From SCUS01 sp966211675 (GTDB taxonomy: Bacteria; Myxococcota_A; Polyangia; Polyangiales; Ga0077539): a DNA stretch of 64,000 nucleotides. The stretch lies in assembly GCA_966211675.1 (NCBI GenBank), contig CBIHPK010000003.1, positions 1 to 64,000 on the forward strand. The letters run 5' to 3'. A program made the translations under genes and the position numbers. Shown here one piece after another: positions 34,520 through 46,024 of the stretch. Position 1 is the stretch's first letter; every line of letters starts with the position of its first letter. The notes below the pieces were generated by a model. It worked only from the letters and a program-made list of their open reading frames with translations, was not told the DNA's origin and ran no database searches.

Positions 34520-35716
34520 TCAGTCTTCCTTCGCGCCCTGATCGATCCAGGCGCCGATGCGGTCGCGCTCGGCGTCGGTGATGTGGGTGGCGTTGTTGAG
34601 GGGCATGTTGCGCAGGCTCACCACGCGGAGCTTGACCCGATCCCTCCACGGAAGGACCTGCGAGTAGCGCTCGAAGATGATCCCGTTGGGGGCGACGGTG
34701 ACCGCGGGGTTGGTGGGGTGCGTCGAGTGGCAGGGGACGCAGCGCGCCTGGAAGATGGGCTCCACGTCGGCCCATCGCTGCGGGCCGGTGGCGCTGCTCT
34801 CCCGGTGGGTGAAGCCCGTGGGGTGCGAGAAGAAGATCAGCGTCGCCACGCAGGTCGCGAAGAACACCAGCGTCGTCGGGAGGAACCAGTTCCGCCAGGT
34901 GAAGCGGATGTTCATGAAGTGGCGGATGAGCGCGCTGCCGAAGGCGAGCACCAGAAGCACCGCCCAGTTGAGCGCGTGTCCGAAGGTGAGCGGGAAGTGG
35001 TTGCTGATCATGATGAACAGCAACGGGAAGGTCATGTAGTTGTTGTGGATCGAGCGCGCCTTGGCCTGGTAGCCCTTGGCGAGGTTCTGTTTCCGGTGCT
35101 CTCGCGTGGCGTCCACCAGCTCGCGCTGCGACGGCATGATGACCATCCACACGTTGCCGGTCATGAGCGTGCCGAGCATCACGCCCACGTGCATGTAGGC
35201 CGCGCGCCCGCTGAGGTAGTGGAAGAGCACCGCGGAGAGCCCCAGCACGATCGCGATGGAGAGCAGGAACGACAGCGTCTGCCGCTTGCCCAGGGGGGAG
35301 CGCCAGAGCAGGTCGTAGAGCACCCACGCGGAGGCCACGCAGCCGAGGCCGAGGAGCACCGCGCGGCCGCCGGTGATGCGGGAGACGGCGGCGTCGGTCA
35401 TGAGCGCGGCGCCGCCCATGTAGTAGACGAGCACGAGCAGCGAGATGCCGCTCAGCCAGGTGACGCCGTTCTGCCACTTGAACCAGTGGAGCACCTTCGG
35501 CAGCGCGCCCGGCTCGGGGTTGAGCTTCTTCACCTGGTAGAAGCCGCCGCTGTGGATCATCCAGTTCTCCCCGATGAGCCCCTTCTCGGGGTGATCGGGC
35601 ATCACCAGGTTGCGATCGAGCCAGTTGAAGAGCATCGAATTGCCGATCCACATGATGCCGGCGATGAGGTGGACCCATCGCGCGATGAGGTGGAGCAGCT
35701 CGGTCAGGGACGCCAT
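34520..35716 (-). CDS. puuD: Membrane urate hydroxylase/oxidase with cytochrome c domain
   Basis: Inner-membrane urate oxidase of the PuuD type (398 aa), unrelated to soluble uricase. About eight hydrophobic helices span residues 5-310, starting with HLIARWVHLIAGIMWIG; the segment WKNG-like FKWQNGVTWLSG and HNNYMTFPLLFIMISNHFP are characteristic. The C-terminal periplasmic part holds a c-type haem site CVPCH near 325 and later Met residues as possible axial ligand. Electrons from urate therefore can pass to the respiratory chain instead of forming hydrogen peroxide. It is the first gene of the urate operon. A TATAGT -10 box ends 8 nt before its ATG, so the mRNA may be leaderless. Confidence 0.93.
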   Translation of the reverse strand: MASLTELLHLIARWVHLIAGIMWIGNSMLFNWLDRNLVMPDHPEKGLIGENWMIHSGGFYQVKKLNPEPGALPKVLHWFKWQNGVTWLSGISLLVLVYYMGGAALMTDAAVSRITGGRAVLLGLGCVASAWVLYDLLWRSPLGKRQTLSFLLSIAIVLGLSAVLFHYLSGRAAYMHVGVMLGTLMTGNVWMVIMPSQRELVDATREHRKQNLAKGYQAKARSIHNNYMTFPLLFIMISNHFPLTFGHALNWAVLLVLAFGSALIRHFMNIRFTWRNWFLPTTLVFFATCVATLIFFSHPTGFTHRESSATGPQRWADVEPIFQARCVPCHSTHPTNPAVTVAPNGIIFERYSQVLPWRDRVKLRVVSLRNMPLNNATHITDAERDRIGAWIDQGAKED

Positions 35717-35724
35717 GGCGCGCG

Positions 35725-35752
35725 ACTATAGACAGGTGCGCGGCGACGGCAA
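35725..35752 (-). promoter_or_regulatory. Promoter of the urate operon, predicted leaderless
   Basis: On the minus strand TTGCCG (35752-35747) is followed by a 16-bp spacer and TATAGT (35730-35725). Only 8 nt separate the -10 from the puuD ATG at 35716, so transcription should begin at or within a base or two of the start codon. The whole promoter fits the 44-bp gap after the preceding lipoprotein gene. Confidence 0.6.
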
Positions 35753-35760
35753 TCGCGCCG

Positions 35761-37023
35761 TCAGCGGGGCATCACCGCGAGGTCGTTGATGCGCCATCGG
35801 CCGCCGAGCGCCGCGGTGTCCAGCATGTGGCAGCCGGTGCTCGGTCCGCCGAAGCGAACGATCGAATACTGGAGGCCGCCGAGCTCGCAGATGGCCGCGG
35901 CCTGGTCGTTCTCGTCCGGGAAGGCCACCGCTCGGGTGATGCTGGGGCAGGGCTCCGAGCAGCGCACCGTCGGGACGAAGACGTCCGACACGGTGGACGA
36001 CGCGACGGGGCTGCTCGCGATGTAGACCGCGGGCGTGGAGCTCGAGCCGGAGAAGGCCATCGCGTAGTGGCCCCGGCGGTCGACGGTGCGGTAGGCGTGC
36101 ACGGCCTGGGCGTTGACGCGGTTGGCGATGAGCGCGGGCGTGGTCGCCGTGTGGAAGCCGCTGCTGGTCGGGGACATCACGAAGGCCGAGTAGCCGCTCC
36201 CGCTGTCGGCGGGGCGCAGCTGCAAGTACTGGCCCTGGTTGCCCGGGTAGCCCGTCATCCAGAGCACGCTCAGGCCGAACTGCTGGTTGCGGTTCCAGGC
36301 CTGCACCTCGCGGAGGTTGTTGCTGCGGTGGTCGAAGACCCGCACGTTGCCGACGGCGCCGGGGTTCGATCCACCGGCGAAGGTGTAGGCCACCGCGAAG
36401 CTCCCTTGGCCGTTGGAGACGATCTCGAAGACCGAGCGCGCCTGACCGGGGGCGGCCACGTCGCGGACGAGCCCGCCGGTGCTCGCGTCCACCACGCTCA
36501 CGGCGTCGTCGTTGACCACGATGAGCTGCGGACCGCCGAGGTCGCTGAGCGTGTCGAAGGCCACGCCGACGGCGCGAGGGTGAGCGATGGTGAGCGGCAG
36601 GTCGGAGCAGGCGCGGTCGTCCGCGAAGGACCATCGGAGCAGCCGCGAGGCGTTGGAGTCGACGTCCTCGGCGACGGCCACGAGGTAGGGCGCGCGGCAC
36701 GCCGTCGGGATCACCCCGGTGTCCACCGGCGGAGTGCCCACGTCCACCGGGGGAGTGCCCACGTCCACGGGAGGAGTGCCCGTGTCGCGAGGCGGCGTGC
36801 CGGTGTCCGTGGGGGGAGTGCCCGTGTCCGTGGGGGGAGTGCCCGTGTCCGTGGGGGGAGTGCCGAGGTCCGTGGGAGGGACGCCGGTGTCCGCGGGGAG
36901 GCCCGCGTCGCCCACGCGGCCACCGAGGAAGTGGTCGAAGTCGATGCTGCACCCGGCGAGGAGCGTGAGCGCGCAGAGGGTGAGCGGTCGGAGCACGGCG
37001 GCCATCGCCGGGGGTTGTCGCAT
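35761..37023 (-). CDS. Tethered lipoprotein with WD/YVTN-like repeat domain
   Basis: Predicted outer-membrane lipoprotein of 420 aa. The signal peptide ends LLAGC (Cys25). A tether of TDTGTPP/VDVGTPP heptads extends to about 105. The remaining 310 residues are beta-rich, with short recurring hydrophobic strands and YVTN-like patterns (LIVVNDDAVSVVDASTGG, VRVFDHRSNN), and end with a Cys pair region (CSEPCPS, GCHML). No enzyme motif is seen; a propeller-like binding domain is inferred. ATG 37023 gives the longest normal signal peptide; ATG 37005 is possible. Its stop is 44 bp ahead of puuD, but puuD has its own promoter. Confidence 0.75.
   Translation of the reverse strand: MRQPPAMAAVLRPLTLCALTLLAGCSIDFDHFLGGRVGDAGLPADTGVPPTDLGTPPTDTGTPPTDTGTPPTDTGTPPRDTGTPPVDVGTPPVDVGTPPVDTGVIPTACRAPYLVAVAEDVDSNASRLLRWSFADDRACSDLPLTIAHPRAVGVAFDTLSDLGGPQLIVVNDDAVSVVDASTGGLVRDVAAPGQARSVFEIVSNGQGSFAVAYTFAGGSNPGAVGNVRVFDHRSNNLREVQAWNRNQQFGLSVLWMTGYPGNQGQYLQLRPADSGSGYSAFVMSPTSSGFHTATTPALIANRVNAQAVHAYRTVDRRGHYAMAFSGSSSTPAVYIASSPVASSTVSDVFVPTVRCSEPCPSITRAVAFPDENDQAAAICELGGLQYSIVRFGGPSTGCHMLDTAALGGRWRINDLAVMPR
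36719..36886 (-). repeat. 21-bp tandem repeats encoding the TDTGTPP tether
   Basis: About eight copies of a 21-bp unit, the central three identical (GTGTCCGTGGGGGGAGTGCC type in plus orientation), encode heptads TDTGTPP or VDVGTPP on the minus strand. The period preserves the frame, so copy-number change would alter stalk length only. Confidence 0.8.
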
Positions 37024-37089
37024 CACCCGGGGGCCCACGTCACGCCCCCGACGGACGGAGGGCATCTGGACATATCCCGTCACCAGCGC

Positions 37090-37119
37090 TTGCGCCCCGG
37101 CGCGGGGTGGCGCCATAGC
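37090..37119 (+). promoter_or_regulatory. Putative topB promoter
   Basis: TTGCGC (37090-37095) and CATAGC (37114-37119) lie 18 bp apart. The topB ATG at 37131 is 11 nt past the -10. A CGGAG just before the ATG could serve as a very short-spaced ribosome site. Confidence 0.35.
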
Positions 37120-37130
37120 TCCTCGGAGCG

Positions 37131-39401
37131 ATGCAGCTCATCATCACGGAGAAGCCCAGCGTGGCCCGCGACCTTGCGAAGGCCCTCGGGGTGCGCGGCG
37201 GCGGACAGGGGTGCATCGAGGGCGAGGGCCGGGTCATCACCTGGTGCCTCGGGCACCTGGTGGAGTTCGAGGAGCCCGACGCCTACGACCCGGCGTGGAA
37301 GCCCTGGCGGCTCTCGTCGCTGCCGATGCTCCCGGAGGCCTTCAAGCTGCGGCCCGTGCGCAGCTCGGCCTCGCAGTGGAAGGTGGTGCGCTCGCTCCTG
37401 CGAGACCGGCGCTTCGACGAGGTGGTCAACGCCTGCGACGCGGGGCGCGAGGGGGAGCTCATCTTCCGCCTGTGCCACGAGCTCGCCGGGGCCCGCGCGG
37501 CGGTGCGCCGTCTCTGGATCTCCTCGCTCACCGAGGCGGCCATCCGAGAGGGCTTCGCGCGGCTCGAGCCCTCGGCGAAGTACGACGCGCTCGGCGACGC
37601 CGCGCGCTGCCGGGCCGAGGCCGACTGGCTGGTGGGCATCAACGCCACGCGCGCGGTGACCGTGCGGGGCCGCAGCGCCGGGAGCGACGCGCTCTTCTCC
37701 GTGGGAAGGGTGCAGACCCCGACGCTGGCGATGCTGGTGGCGCGCGACCAGGCCATCCGGGCCTTCGTCCCGAAGGACTACTGGGAGATCGCCGGGGAGT
37801 TCGCGACCGCCGAGGGGGCTCGCTTCACGGCCCGGTGGACCGCCGACGGACGACAGCGGCTGGGCCGCGTGGAGCTGGCGCAGTCGGTCGTCGATCGCGC
37901 CTCGGCCCGGGTGGGACCGCCGCACGGGCCGAGGGTGGAGTCCATCGAGACGAAGCGTCAGCGGGTGTCCGCGCCGATGCTCTTCGACCTCACCTCGCTT
38001 CAGCGCACGGCCAACGGCCGCTACGGCTTCTCGGCGCAGCGCACGCTCGACCTCGCCCAGGCCCTCTACGAGAAGCACAAGGTGCTCACCTATCCGCGCA
38101 CCGACTCGCGGCACCTGCAGAAGGGGATGCACGAGACGCTGCCCGCGGTGATCCGGAGGGTGGGAGAGCAGCCGGAGTACGCGGCCTTCGCGGAGAGGCT
38201 CTCGGCGGGCCCGCTGCCGCGCTCGGGCCGGGTCTTCGACGACGGCAAGGTGCGCGACCACCACGCGATCATCCCCACGGACCACAAGGGCTCGCTGCAC
38301 TCGCTCTCGCCCGACGAGCGAAGGCTCTTCGACCTGGTGGTGCGGAGGTTCCTCGGGGTGTTCTACCCCGACGCGGAGTTCGACCAGACGGTGGCGGTGG
38401 TGGTCGTGGGCGAAGGCGCGGCGGCCCCGAAGTCGGCCGCGAGGCGGGGCCCGAAGGACGACGAGAAGAAGGACGAGGAGGCCGACGACCGGCTGCTCGA
38501 CGCGCTGCCTCCGCCGCCCGATCGCTTCGTGGCCCGAGGGCGGGTGAGGATCACGGCGGGCTGGCAGGAGGTCGCGGGCTACGGCGACGACGAGCCCTCC
38601 TCGAAGGGCGCGAAGGACGACTCGCAGTCGCTCCCGGCGCTGAAGGAGGGAGAGGCGCTCCGAGGGCGCTACACGCCGGAGAAGAAGCAGACGCAGGCGC
38701 CGCGGAGGTTCAACGACGCGACCATCCTCGGGGCGATGGAGTCCGCGGGCCGGCAGGTGGACGACGAGGCGCTGCGAGAGGCGCTGAAGGACCGCGGCCT
38801 CGGCACCCCCGCGACCCGGGCCTCGATGATCGAGACGCTGATCACCCGCGGCTACGCCGAGAGGGAGCAGAAGTCGCTGGTGTCGACCCCCCTGGGCGAG
38901 GCGCTCAACAACGGGCTGCCGGTCCCGGCGCTGGCCTCCGCGGAGCTCACCGGGGCGTGGGAGGAGCGGCTCTCCCGAGTGGCCCGAGGCGCGGAGAAGC
39001 GCGACGACTTCATGCGAGACATCAAGGACGTGGTGCGCGACCTGGTGAAGCGAGTGGCTGCGGCGCCGGGCATCGCGGCGCCGGGAGCGACGAGGGCGAG
39101 GCCCGAGCGGCGAGGCGCGGCGACGAGGGAGGCCGCGGCGAAGGTCCCGGAGGTGGCGCTCGTGGAGCAGGGCGCCCCGGCGCTGGGGAGCCGCACCGGC
39201 GTGGTGTGCCCGGTGTGCGGCCAGGGGACGCTGATCGTGGGGCGTCGAGCGTGGGGCTGCTCGCGGTGGAAGGAGGGCTGCGGGGCGGTGTTTCCCTTCG
39301 AGGGGGGCATGCCCGGAGCGAAGCCTGCGGCGAAGCCGAAGAGGGCGCGAAAGCCGGGCGCCGTGCCCGCGAAGCCGAGGAGGAAGAAGGGCGGAGCGTG
39401 A
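37131..39401 (+). CDS. topB: DNA topoisomerase III
   Basis: Type IA topoisomerase of 756 aa that relaxes or decatenates DNA through a single-strand break. The Toprim domain begins with IITEKPSVARDLA and has NACDAGREGELIF with the Mg-binding acidic residues. The catalytic tyrosine is Tyr321 in LTYPRTDSRHL. The region DHHAIIPT and the GTPATRASMIETLI segment match TopB. A Lys/Asp/Glu-rich insert near 435-515 is typical of the TopB decatenation-loop area. The C-terminus carries a four-Cys zinc ribbon (CPVC, then CSRWKEGC) and a basic Lys/Arg/Pro tail. It is a single-gene unit ending 13 bp from the convergent tesB stop. Confidence 0.95.
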   Translation: MQLIITEKPSVARDLAKALGVRGGGQGCIEGEGRVITWCLGHLVEFEEPDAYDPAWKPWRLSSLPMLPEAFKLRPVRSSASQWKVVRSLLRDRRFDEVVNACDAGREGELIFRLCHELAGARAAVRRLWISSLTEAAIREGFARLEPSAKYDALGDAARCRAEADWLVGINATRAVTVRGRSAGSDALFSVGRVQTPTLAMLVARDQAIRAFVPKDYWEIAGEFATAEGARFTARWTADGRQRLGRVELAQSVVDRASARVGPPHGPRVESIETKRQRVSAPMLFDLTSLQRTANGRYGFSAQRTLDLAQALYEKHKVLTYPRTDSRHLQKGMHETLPAVIRRVGEQPEYAAFAERLSAGPLPRSGRVFDDGKVRDHHAIIPTDHKGSLHSLSPDERRLFDLVVRRFLGVFYPDAEFDQTVAVVVVGEGAAAPKSAARRGPKDDEKKDEEADDRLLDALPPPPDRFVARGRVRITAGWQEVAGYGDDEPSSKGAKDDSQSLPALKEGEALRGRYTPEKKQTQAPRRFNDATILGAMESAGRQVDDEALREALKDRGLGTPATRASMIETLITRGYAEREQKSLVSTPLGEALNNGLPVPALASAELTGAWEERLSRVARGAEKRDDFMRDIKDVVRDLVKRVAAAPGIAAPGATRARPERRGAATREAAAKVPEVALVEQGAPALGSRTGVVCPVCGQGTLIVGRRAWGCSRWKEGCGAVFPFEGGMPGAKPAAKPKRARKPGAVPAKPRRKKGGA

Positions 39402-39414
39402 GCGACGGGGGACT

Positions 39415-40275
39415 CTACTTCCGGCGGCGGATGAGTCCCTCCTGGGTGCAGCTCGCGACGAGGCGGCCCTTGCGGTCGAAGAAGCGCCCACGGACGAGGC
39501 CGCGGGAGCCCGAGGCGGAGGGGCTCTCGACGGCGTAGAGCAGCCAGTCGTCGAAGCGAAACGAGCGATGGAACCACATCGCGTGATCGAGCGACGCGAC
39601 CTGCATCCCCGGGGTGAGCCAGCTCACTCCGTGCGGATCGAGGGCGGTGCCGAGGAAGGAGAAGTCGGACGCATAGGCGAGCATGTAACGATGGAGCGCG
39701 GCGTCGTCGGGGAGCGTGTCGATGGCGCGCACCCAGAGGTGGCGCCGGGGCTCGACGGCCGTGGGCTTGAGGGGGTTGCGGGGCTCCACGGGGCGGATCT
39801 CGATGGGCCGCTCGGCGGTGGCGATGGCGCGGAAGGCCGCGGGCAGCCGGTCGGCGAGGGCCAGGGCGAGCTCGCGCTCGGAGCGCAGCGCCTCCGGGGG
39901 CGGGACCTCGGGCATCGGGTCCTGGTGTTCGAGGCCGTCCTCCTCGACCTGGAAGGAGGCCTCGAGGCTGAAGATGGCCTCGCCCTCCTGCACGGCGTCG
40001 ACGCGTCGGGTGACGAAGCTCTTGCCGTCGCGCAGCCGGTCGACCGAGTAGACGATGGGGCGGCGCAGGTCGCCGGCGCGGATGAAGTAGCCGTGGAGCG
40101 AGTGCACCGGGCGGTCGCCGGGGACCGTCTGCGCCGCGGCGGAGAGCGCCTGGCCGAGCACCTGGCCGCCGAAGATGGCGCCCCAGCCGAGGTCCTGGCT
40201 GTTGCCGCGGAAGAGGTCTCGGTCGAGGCGCTCGAGGGCGAGGAGTTCGACCAGGTCGGACAGGATGCGCTGCAT
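39415..40275 (-). CDS. tesB: Acyl-CoA thioesterase II
   Basis: Double hot-dog thioesterase of 286 aa hydrolysing medium- to long-chain acyl-CoA. It begins with the TesB-like LVELLALERLDRDLFRGNSQD, shows the N-domain VHSLHGYFIRAGD and the C-domain ASLDHAMWFHRSFRFDDWLLY, and ends with the family tail (SPSASGSRGLVRG, SCTQEGLIRR). The conserved Asp, Ser/Thr and Gln of the TesB active site lie in the SLDHAMW, SPSA and TQEG segments. Length is normal. It is divergent from the PAS hybrid kinase and preceded by a TTGACG promoter; the ATG 40275 lacks a clear Shine-Dalgarno. Confidence 0.94.
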   Translation of the reverse strand: MQRILSDLVELLALERLDRDLFRGNSQDLGWGAIFGGQVLGQALSAAAQTVPGDRPVHSLHGYFIRAGDLRRPIVYSVDRLRDGKSFVTRRVDAVQEGEAIFSLEASFQVEEDGLEHQDPMPEVPPPEALRSERELALALADRLPAAFRAIATAERPIEIRPVEPRNPLKPTAVEPRRHLWVRAIDTLPDDAALHRYMLAYASDFSFLGTALDPHGVSWLTPGMQVASLDHAMWFHRSFRFDDWLLYAVESPSASGSRGLVRGRFFDRKGRLVASCTQEGLIRRRK

Positions 40276-40287
40276 GATGGGTGGTCG

Positions 40288-40318
40288 GTAATGGGGGTGT
40301 CCCGGGGCGCGCCGTCAA
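40288..40318 (-). promoter_or_regulatory. Putative tesB promoter
   Basis: TTGACG (minus strand, 40318-40313) and CATTAC (40293-40288) are 19 bp apart; shifting the -10 by one base gives an 18-bp spacer. The -10 ends 12 nt before the tesB ATG, leaving a leader of only about five bases. Confidence 0.45.
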
Positions 40319-40435
40319 GGGCGTCGGCGAGGCCCGTTCGTCCACGATGCGGAGACCGCGAATCAACGCGAGTGGAAGTGTTGGGGGCGGAGCGATCCAG
40401 CGGCTGATCAATGGTGTAGGTTCGTCCGACGCCCC

Positions 40436-42310
40436 ATGCCGGATAGCCGCAGCTCATTCAGCACCGTCGAGCCGCTCCGCCACGTCGCCTGGGCGCGCGA
40501 CCTCGACGAGCAGCGCCTGACCTACCTCAGCGGCACCATCGGCGAGTTCGTGGGCGCCGGCGAGGCGGAGGTCGTCGGCTGGGACGCGCTGCTGGCGGCG
40601 GTGCACCCGGACGACGCGTGGCGCTTCGAGGCCACCGGCGACGCGACCTTCGAGTTCCGCTTCCACCGCCGAGGCGAGCTCCGATGGGCCGCCGCCCGGA
40701 TGATCCGCAGCGAGGCTCGCCTCGACGGCGTCATCGTCGACATCACCGACCGGGTCCAAGCCGAGAAGGCCACCTCCGCCGAGCAGGCCGAGGGACGGGT
40801 CCTCGCGCAGCGCTACCGCAACATCCTCGACACGGTCTTCGACGGCATCAACATCACCGGCTTCGACGGGGTGATCCGCTACTGCAACCGGCAGTTCGCG
40901 GCGATGCTGGGGGCGACCCCGGAGGAGGTCGTCGGCAAGAGCATGGGCGACCTGATCTTCCCGGAGGACGCGGAGCAGGCCGAGGAGCGCATCCGGAGGC
41001 GGCGCGCGGGCTACCCCTACCCCTTCACCTGGCGCCTTCGCTCGCTCGCGGACGGGCACGTGGTGATGGTCCGCGCCAACAGCCGCGAGCTCAAGGACGA
41101 GCACGGCAACCCGGAGGCGATGCTCGGGGTCATCACCGACATCACTGGCACCCGCCGCATCGTGGAGAGGCTGCTGCAGTCGCAGAAGCTGGAGAGCCTC
41201 GGGGTGCTCGCGGGCGGCATCGCGCACGACTTCAACAACCTCCTCGTGGGCATCCTCGGCAACGCGGGGCTCACGCTCTCGGAGCTGCCCGCCACGAGCC
41301 CGCTCAAGCCCCTGGTGGCCGACATCCAGACCGCGGCGCTGCGCGCGGCCGCCCTCACCCGGCAGCTGCTCGCCTACTCCGGCAAGGGTCGCTTCGTCCT
41401 CGGCCCGGTCGACCTCGGGCGCCTCGTGGAGGAGATGGCCCCGGGCCTGCTCGCCGCCGTCGGCAAGAACGTCACGCTCACCTTCCGGCTGTCGCCCGGG
41501 CTCCCGATCATCGAGGGCGACGCCTCGCAGATCCGCCAGGTGGTGACGACCCTGATCAACAACGCCTCGGACGCCATCGGCGACCGCTCCGGCGAGGTGA
41601 CACTCGCGACCAGCGTGGTGCACGCGGACGACGCCTTCCTCGCGGACACCTTCGTCGACGACGAGCTCGCGCCCGGCGACTTCGTCTGCCTGGAGGTGTC
41701 GGACACCGGCGAGGGCATGACCCCGGAGACCGCCGCGCGGATCTTCGACCCCTTCTACACGACGCGCTTCGTGGGCCGAGGGCTCGGGCTGGCCGCGGTG
41801 CTCGGGATCCTCCGCGGGCACAAGGGCGCCATCAAGGCGGTGAGCGAGCCGGGGCGGGGCACCACGCTGCGGACCTTCTTCCCGCTCCACCGGGTGGTGC
41901 CCGAGGCGTCGGCGCGGCCGAGCTCGCAGGCGAAGGCGCCGGGTCCGCGCACCGTGCTGGTGATCGACGACGAGGAGGGCGTGCGCAACGTGGTGCGGCG
42001 CATCTTCGAGCGCGCCGGCTACGAGGTGCTGCTCGCCTGCGATGGCATCGAAGGGGTCGAGCGCTTCCGCGAGCGGCACCGCGAGATCGGCGCGGTGCTG
42101 CTCGACATCACGATGCCGCGCATGGGCGGCGAGGAGACCTTCGCCGAGCTGCGGCGCATCCGCGACGACGTGCGGGTGCTGCTCGCCAGCGGGTACTCCG
42201 AGCAGGAGGCGATGAGCCGCTTCGCGGGGAAGGGGCTCGCGGGCTTCGTGGAGAAGCCCTTCCGCGCGCAGACCCTGCTCGAGAAGCTCGAGGCCGTCCT
42301 CGACGGCTGA
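40436..42310 (+). CDS. Tandem-PAS hybrid sensor histidine kinase
   Basis: Soluble kinase of 624 aa. An N-terminal PAS/PAC of PAS_3 type (VHPDDAWRFE, ending VIVDITDRVQ) spans 15-105, and a second PAS (GFDGVIRYCNRQFAAMLG) 120-240. The dimerisation domain has His264 in GGIAHDFNNLL, a HisKA variant typical of multi-PAS kinases. HATPase_c (about 370-490) includes GLGLAAVLGILRGHKG. The C-terminal receiver (about 505-622) has phosphoacceptor Asp557 in LLDITMP. The DFNN type usually lacks a membrane domain, as here. A rare output-less receiver suggests a partner phosphotransferase elsewhere. Confidence 0.93.
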   Translation: MPDSRSSFSTVEPLRHVAWARDLDEQRLTYLSGTIGEFVGAGEAEVVGWDALLAAVHPDDAWRFEATGDATFEFRFHRRGELRWAAARMIRSEARLDGVIVDITDRVQAEKATSAEQAEGRVLAQRYRNILDTVFDGINITGFDGVIRYCNRQFAAMLGATPEEVVGKSMGDLIFPEDAEQAEERIRRRRAGYPYPFTWRLRSLADGHVVMVRANSRELKDEHGNPEAMLGVITDITGTRRIVERLLQSQKLESLGVLAGGIAHDFNNLLVGILGNAGLTLSELPATSPLKPLVADIQTAALRAAALTRQLLAYSGKGRFVLGPVDLGRLVEEMAPGLLAAVGKNVTLTFRLSPGLPIIEGDASQIRQVVTTLINNASDAIGDRSGEVTLATSVVHADDAFLADTFVDDELAPGDFVCLEVSDTGEGMTPETAARIFDPFYTTRFVGRGLGLAAVLGILRGHKGAIKAVSEPGRGTTLRTFFPLHRVVPEASARPSSQAKAPGPRTVLVIDDEEGVRNVVRRIFERAGYEVLLACDGIEGVERFRERHREIGAVLLDITMPRMGGEETFAELRRIRDDVRVLLASGYSEQEAMSRFAGKGLAGFVEKPFRAQTLLEKLEAVLDG

Positions 42311-42336
42311 GGGTCGCGCGGTATCGTCGCGACCCG

Positions 42337-42963
42337 ATGGAACCCTCCGACCCCCGACGCTTCGCCCCCGCCACGCAGCGCAACCGCGACCCGATCCTCG
42401 AGGTGCTCCGACGGGTGCTCCCTCGGGAGGGCACGGTGCTGGAGGTCGCCAGCGGCAGCGGCGAGCACGCGGTGTACTTCGCGGAGGCGCTCCCCTCGCT
42501 GACCTGGCAGCCGACGGACGCGAGCGAGGCGGCGAGGGCGAGCATCGCGGCGTGGAAGGCGGACTCGGGCCTGCGCAACCTGGTCGCCCCGCGGTCCCTC
42601 GACGCGGCGTCGCCGCAGTGGCCGCTCGACCGGGCGGACGCCGTGGTGTGCATCAACATGGTGCACATCGCCCCGTGGGCGGCCTGCGAGGGGCTGATGC
42701 GGGGCGCCGCGAGGGTGCTCCCGCCGGGCGCTCCGCTGGTGCTCTATGGGCCCTTTCGCGTCGGGGGAGCGCACACCGCGCCGAGCAACGCGGCCTTCGA
42801 TGAGGACCTGCGACGGCGAGATCCCGCCTGGGGGGTGCGCGACCTGGAGGCGGTGGTGGAGGAGGCGAGGGCGAACGGTCTCGCCCACGTCGAGACGGTG
42901 GCGATGCCGGCGAACAACCTGACGGTGGTGTTCCGCCGCGACGGGGGGAGGACGGTGGCCTGA
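42337..42963 (+). CDS. DUF938 family SAM-dependent methyltransferase-like protein
   Basis: Protein of 208 aa in the DUF938 family, a class I methyltransferase fold of unknown substrate. The SAM-binding loop is LEVASGSGEHAVYFA near 33. Family motifs WQPTDAS, VVCINMVHIAPW and LVLYGPFRVGG follow, and the end has MPANNLTVVF. It begins 26 bp after the kinase stop. TATCGT lies 9 nt before the ATG and no Shine-Dalgarno is present, so it may have its own leaderless transcript rather than being part of the kinase operon. Confidence 0.9.
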   Translation: MEPSDPRRFAPATQRNRDPILEVLRRVLPREGTVLEVASGSGEHAVYFAEALPSLTWQPTDASEAARASIAAWKADSGLRNLVAPRSLDAASPQWPLDRADAVVCINMVHIAPWAACEGLMRGAARVLPPGAPLVLYGPFRVGGAHTAPSNAAFDEDLRRRDPAWGVRDLEAVVEEARANGLAHVETVAMPANNLTVVFRRDGGRTVA

Positions 42964-42969
42964 GGGCGT

Positions 42970-43566
42970 TCAGCGAGGGCGGCAGCGGCCGCGGAAGTAG
43001 AACCAGCCGGGGGGACACGCCATGGGCTGGACGCCGCCCTGGACGCAGACGCCATTGCTGAAGAAGGTCCCGGGCGGGCACGCCACGGGCTGCGACGGGA
43101 CCGCGACGGGGGTGCAGACGCCGTTGATGAGGGCGGTGTTGGGGGGACAGATCACCTGCGTGGGCTGACCCATCGGGAGGCACCGGCCGTTGGAGAGGAA
43201 GAAGCCCGCCGGGCACGCCATGGGCTGCTGCTGCATCGGCACGCAGCGACCGCCGTTGAAGATGTAGCCCGGCGGGCACGCCACCGGCTGCGGCTGCTGC
43301 ATCGGGACGCAGGAGCCGTTGATGAAGGCGTAGCCCGCGGGACAGGCCACCGGCTGCGGCACCCCGACGGTCACGCACATGCCGTTCTGGAACACCTGCC
43401 CCGGCGGACACATCTGTCCTCGGAAGGGCACGCAGCGTCCCCAGCGATTGCGCATGAAGCCCGGTGGGCAGCGGTACTGCGCGGAGGCCGGAGCGGCCAT
43501 GAGCAGCGTGCCCAGCGCGGCCAGCATCGGGACGAGCATCGCGGTCGAACGTCGTGTGAACATCAT
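42970..43566 (-). CDS. Secreted Cys-rich repeat protein
   Basis: Exported protein of 198 aa. The signal peptide has a hydrophobic core (LVPMLAALGTLLMAAP) and a probable cleavage at ASA-Q. The mature part is eight repeats of about 18-21 residues with the pattern (A/R)CPPGxxFxNGxCVP, each with two Cys, joined by Gln/Pro linkers. No catalytic motif is present; disulfide-braced extracellular structure is likely. The start is ATG 43566, with GGAGG eight bases upstream; a longer frame would extend into the preceding gene. It is 46 bp downstream of the Ser/Thr kinase gene on the same strand, possibly the last gene of that run. Confidence 0.8.
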   Translation of the reverse strand: MMFTRRSTAMLVPMLAALGTLLMAAPASAQYRCPPGFMRNRWGRCVPFRGQMCPPGQVFQNGMCVTVGVPQPVACPAGYAFINGSCVPMQQPQPVACPPGYIFNGGRCVPMQQQPMACPAGFFLSNGRCLPMGQPTQVICPPNTALINGVCTPVAVPSQPVACPPGTFFSNGVCVQGGVQPMACPPGWFYFRGRCRPR

Positions 43567-43612
43567 GAGTGAAGCCTCCAGTGGGAGAGTACGGACCTTC
43601 CTCCGTGCGCCT

Positions 43613-45988
<2,376 letters not shown>

Positions 45989-46024
45989 GGAGCGGGGAAT
46001 CTACCGCCCGCCCGGCCCCGGCGG

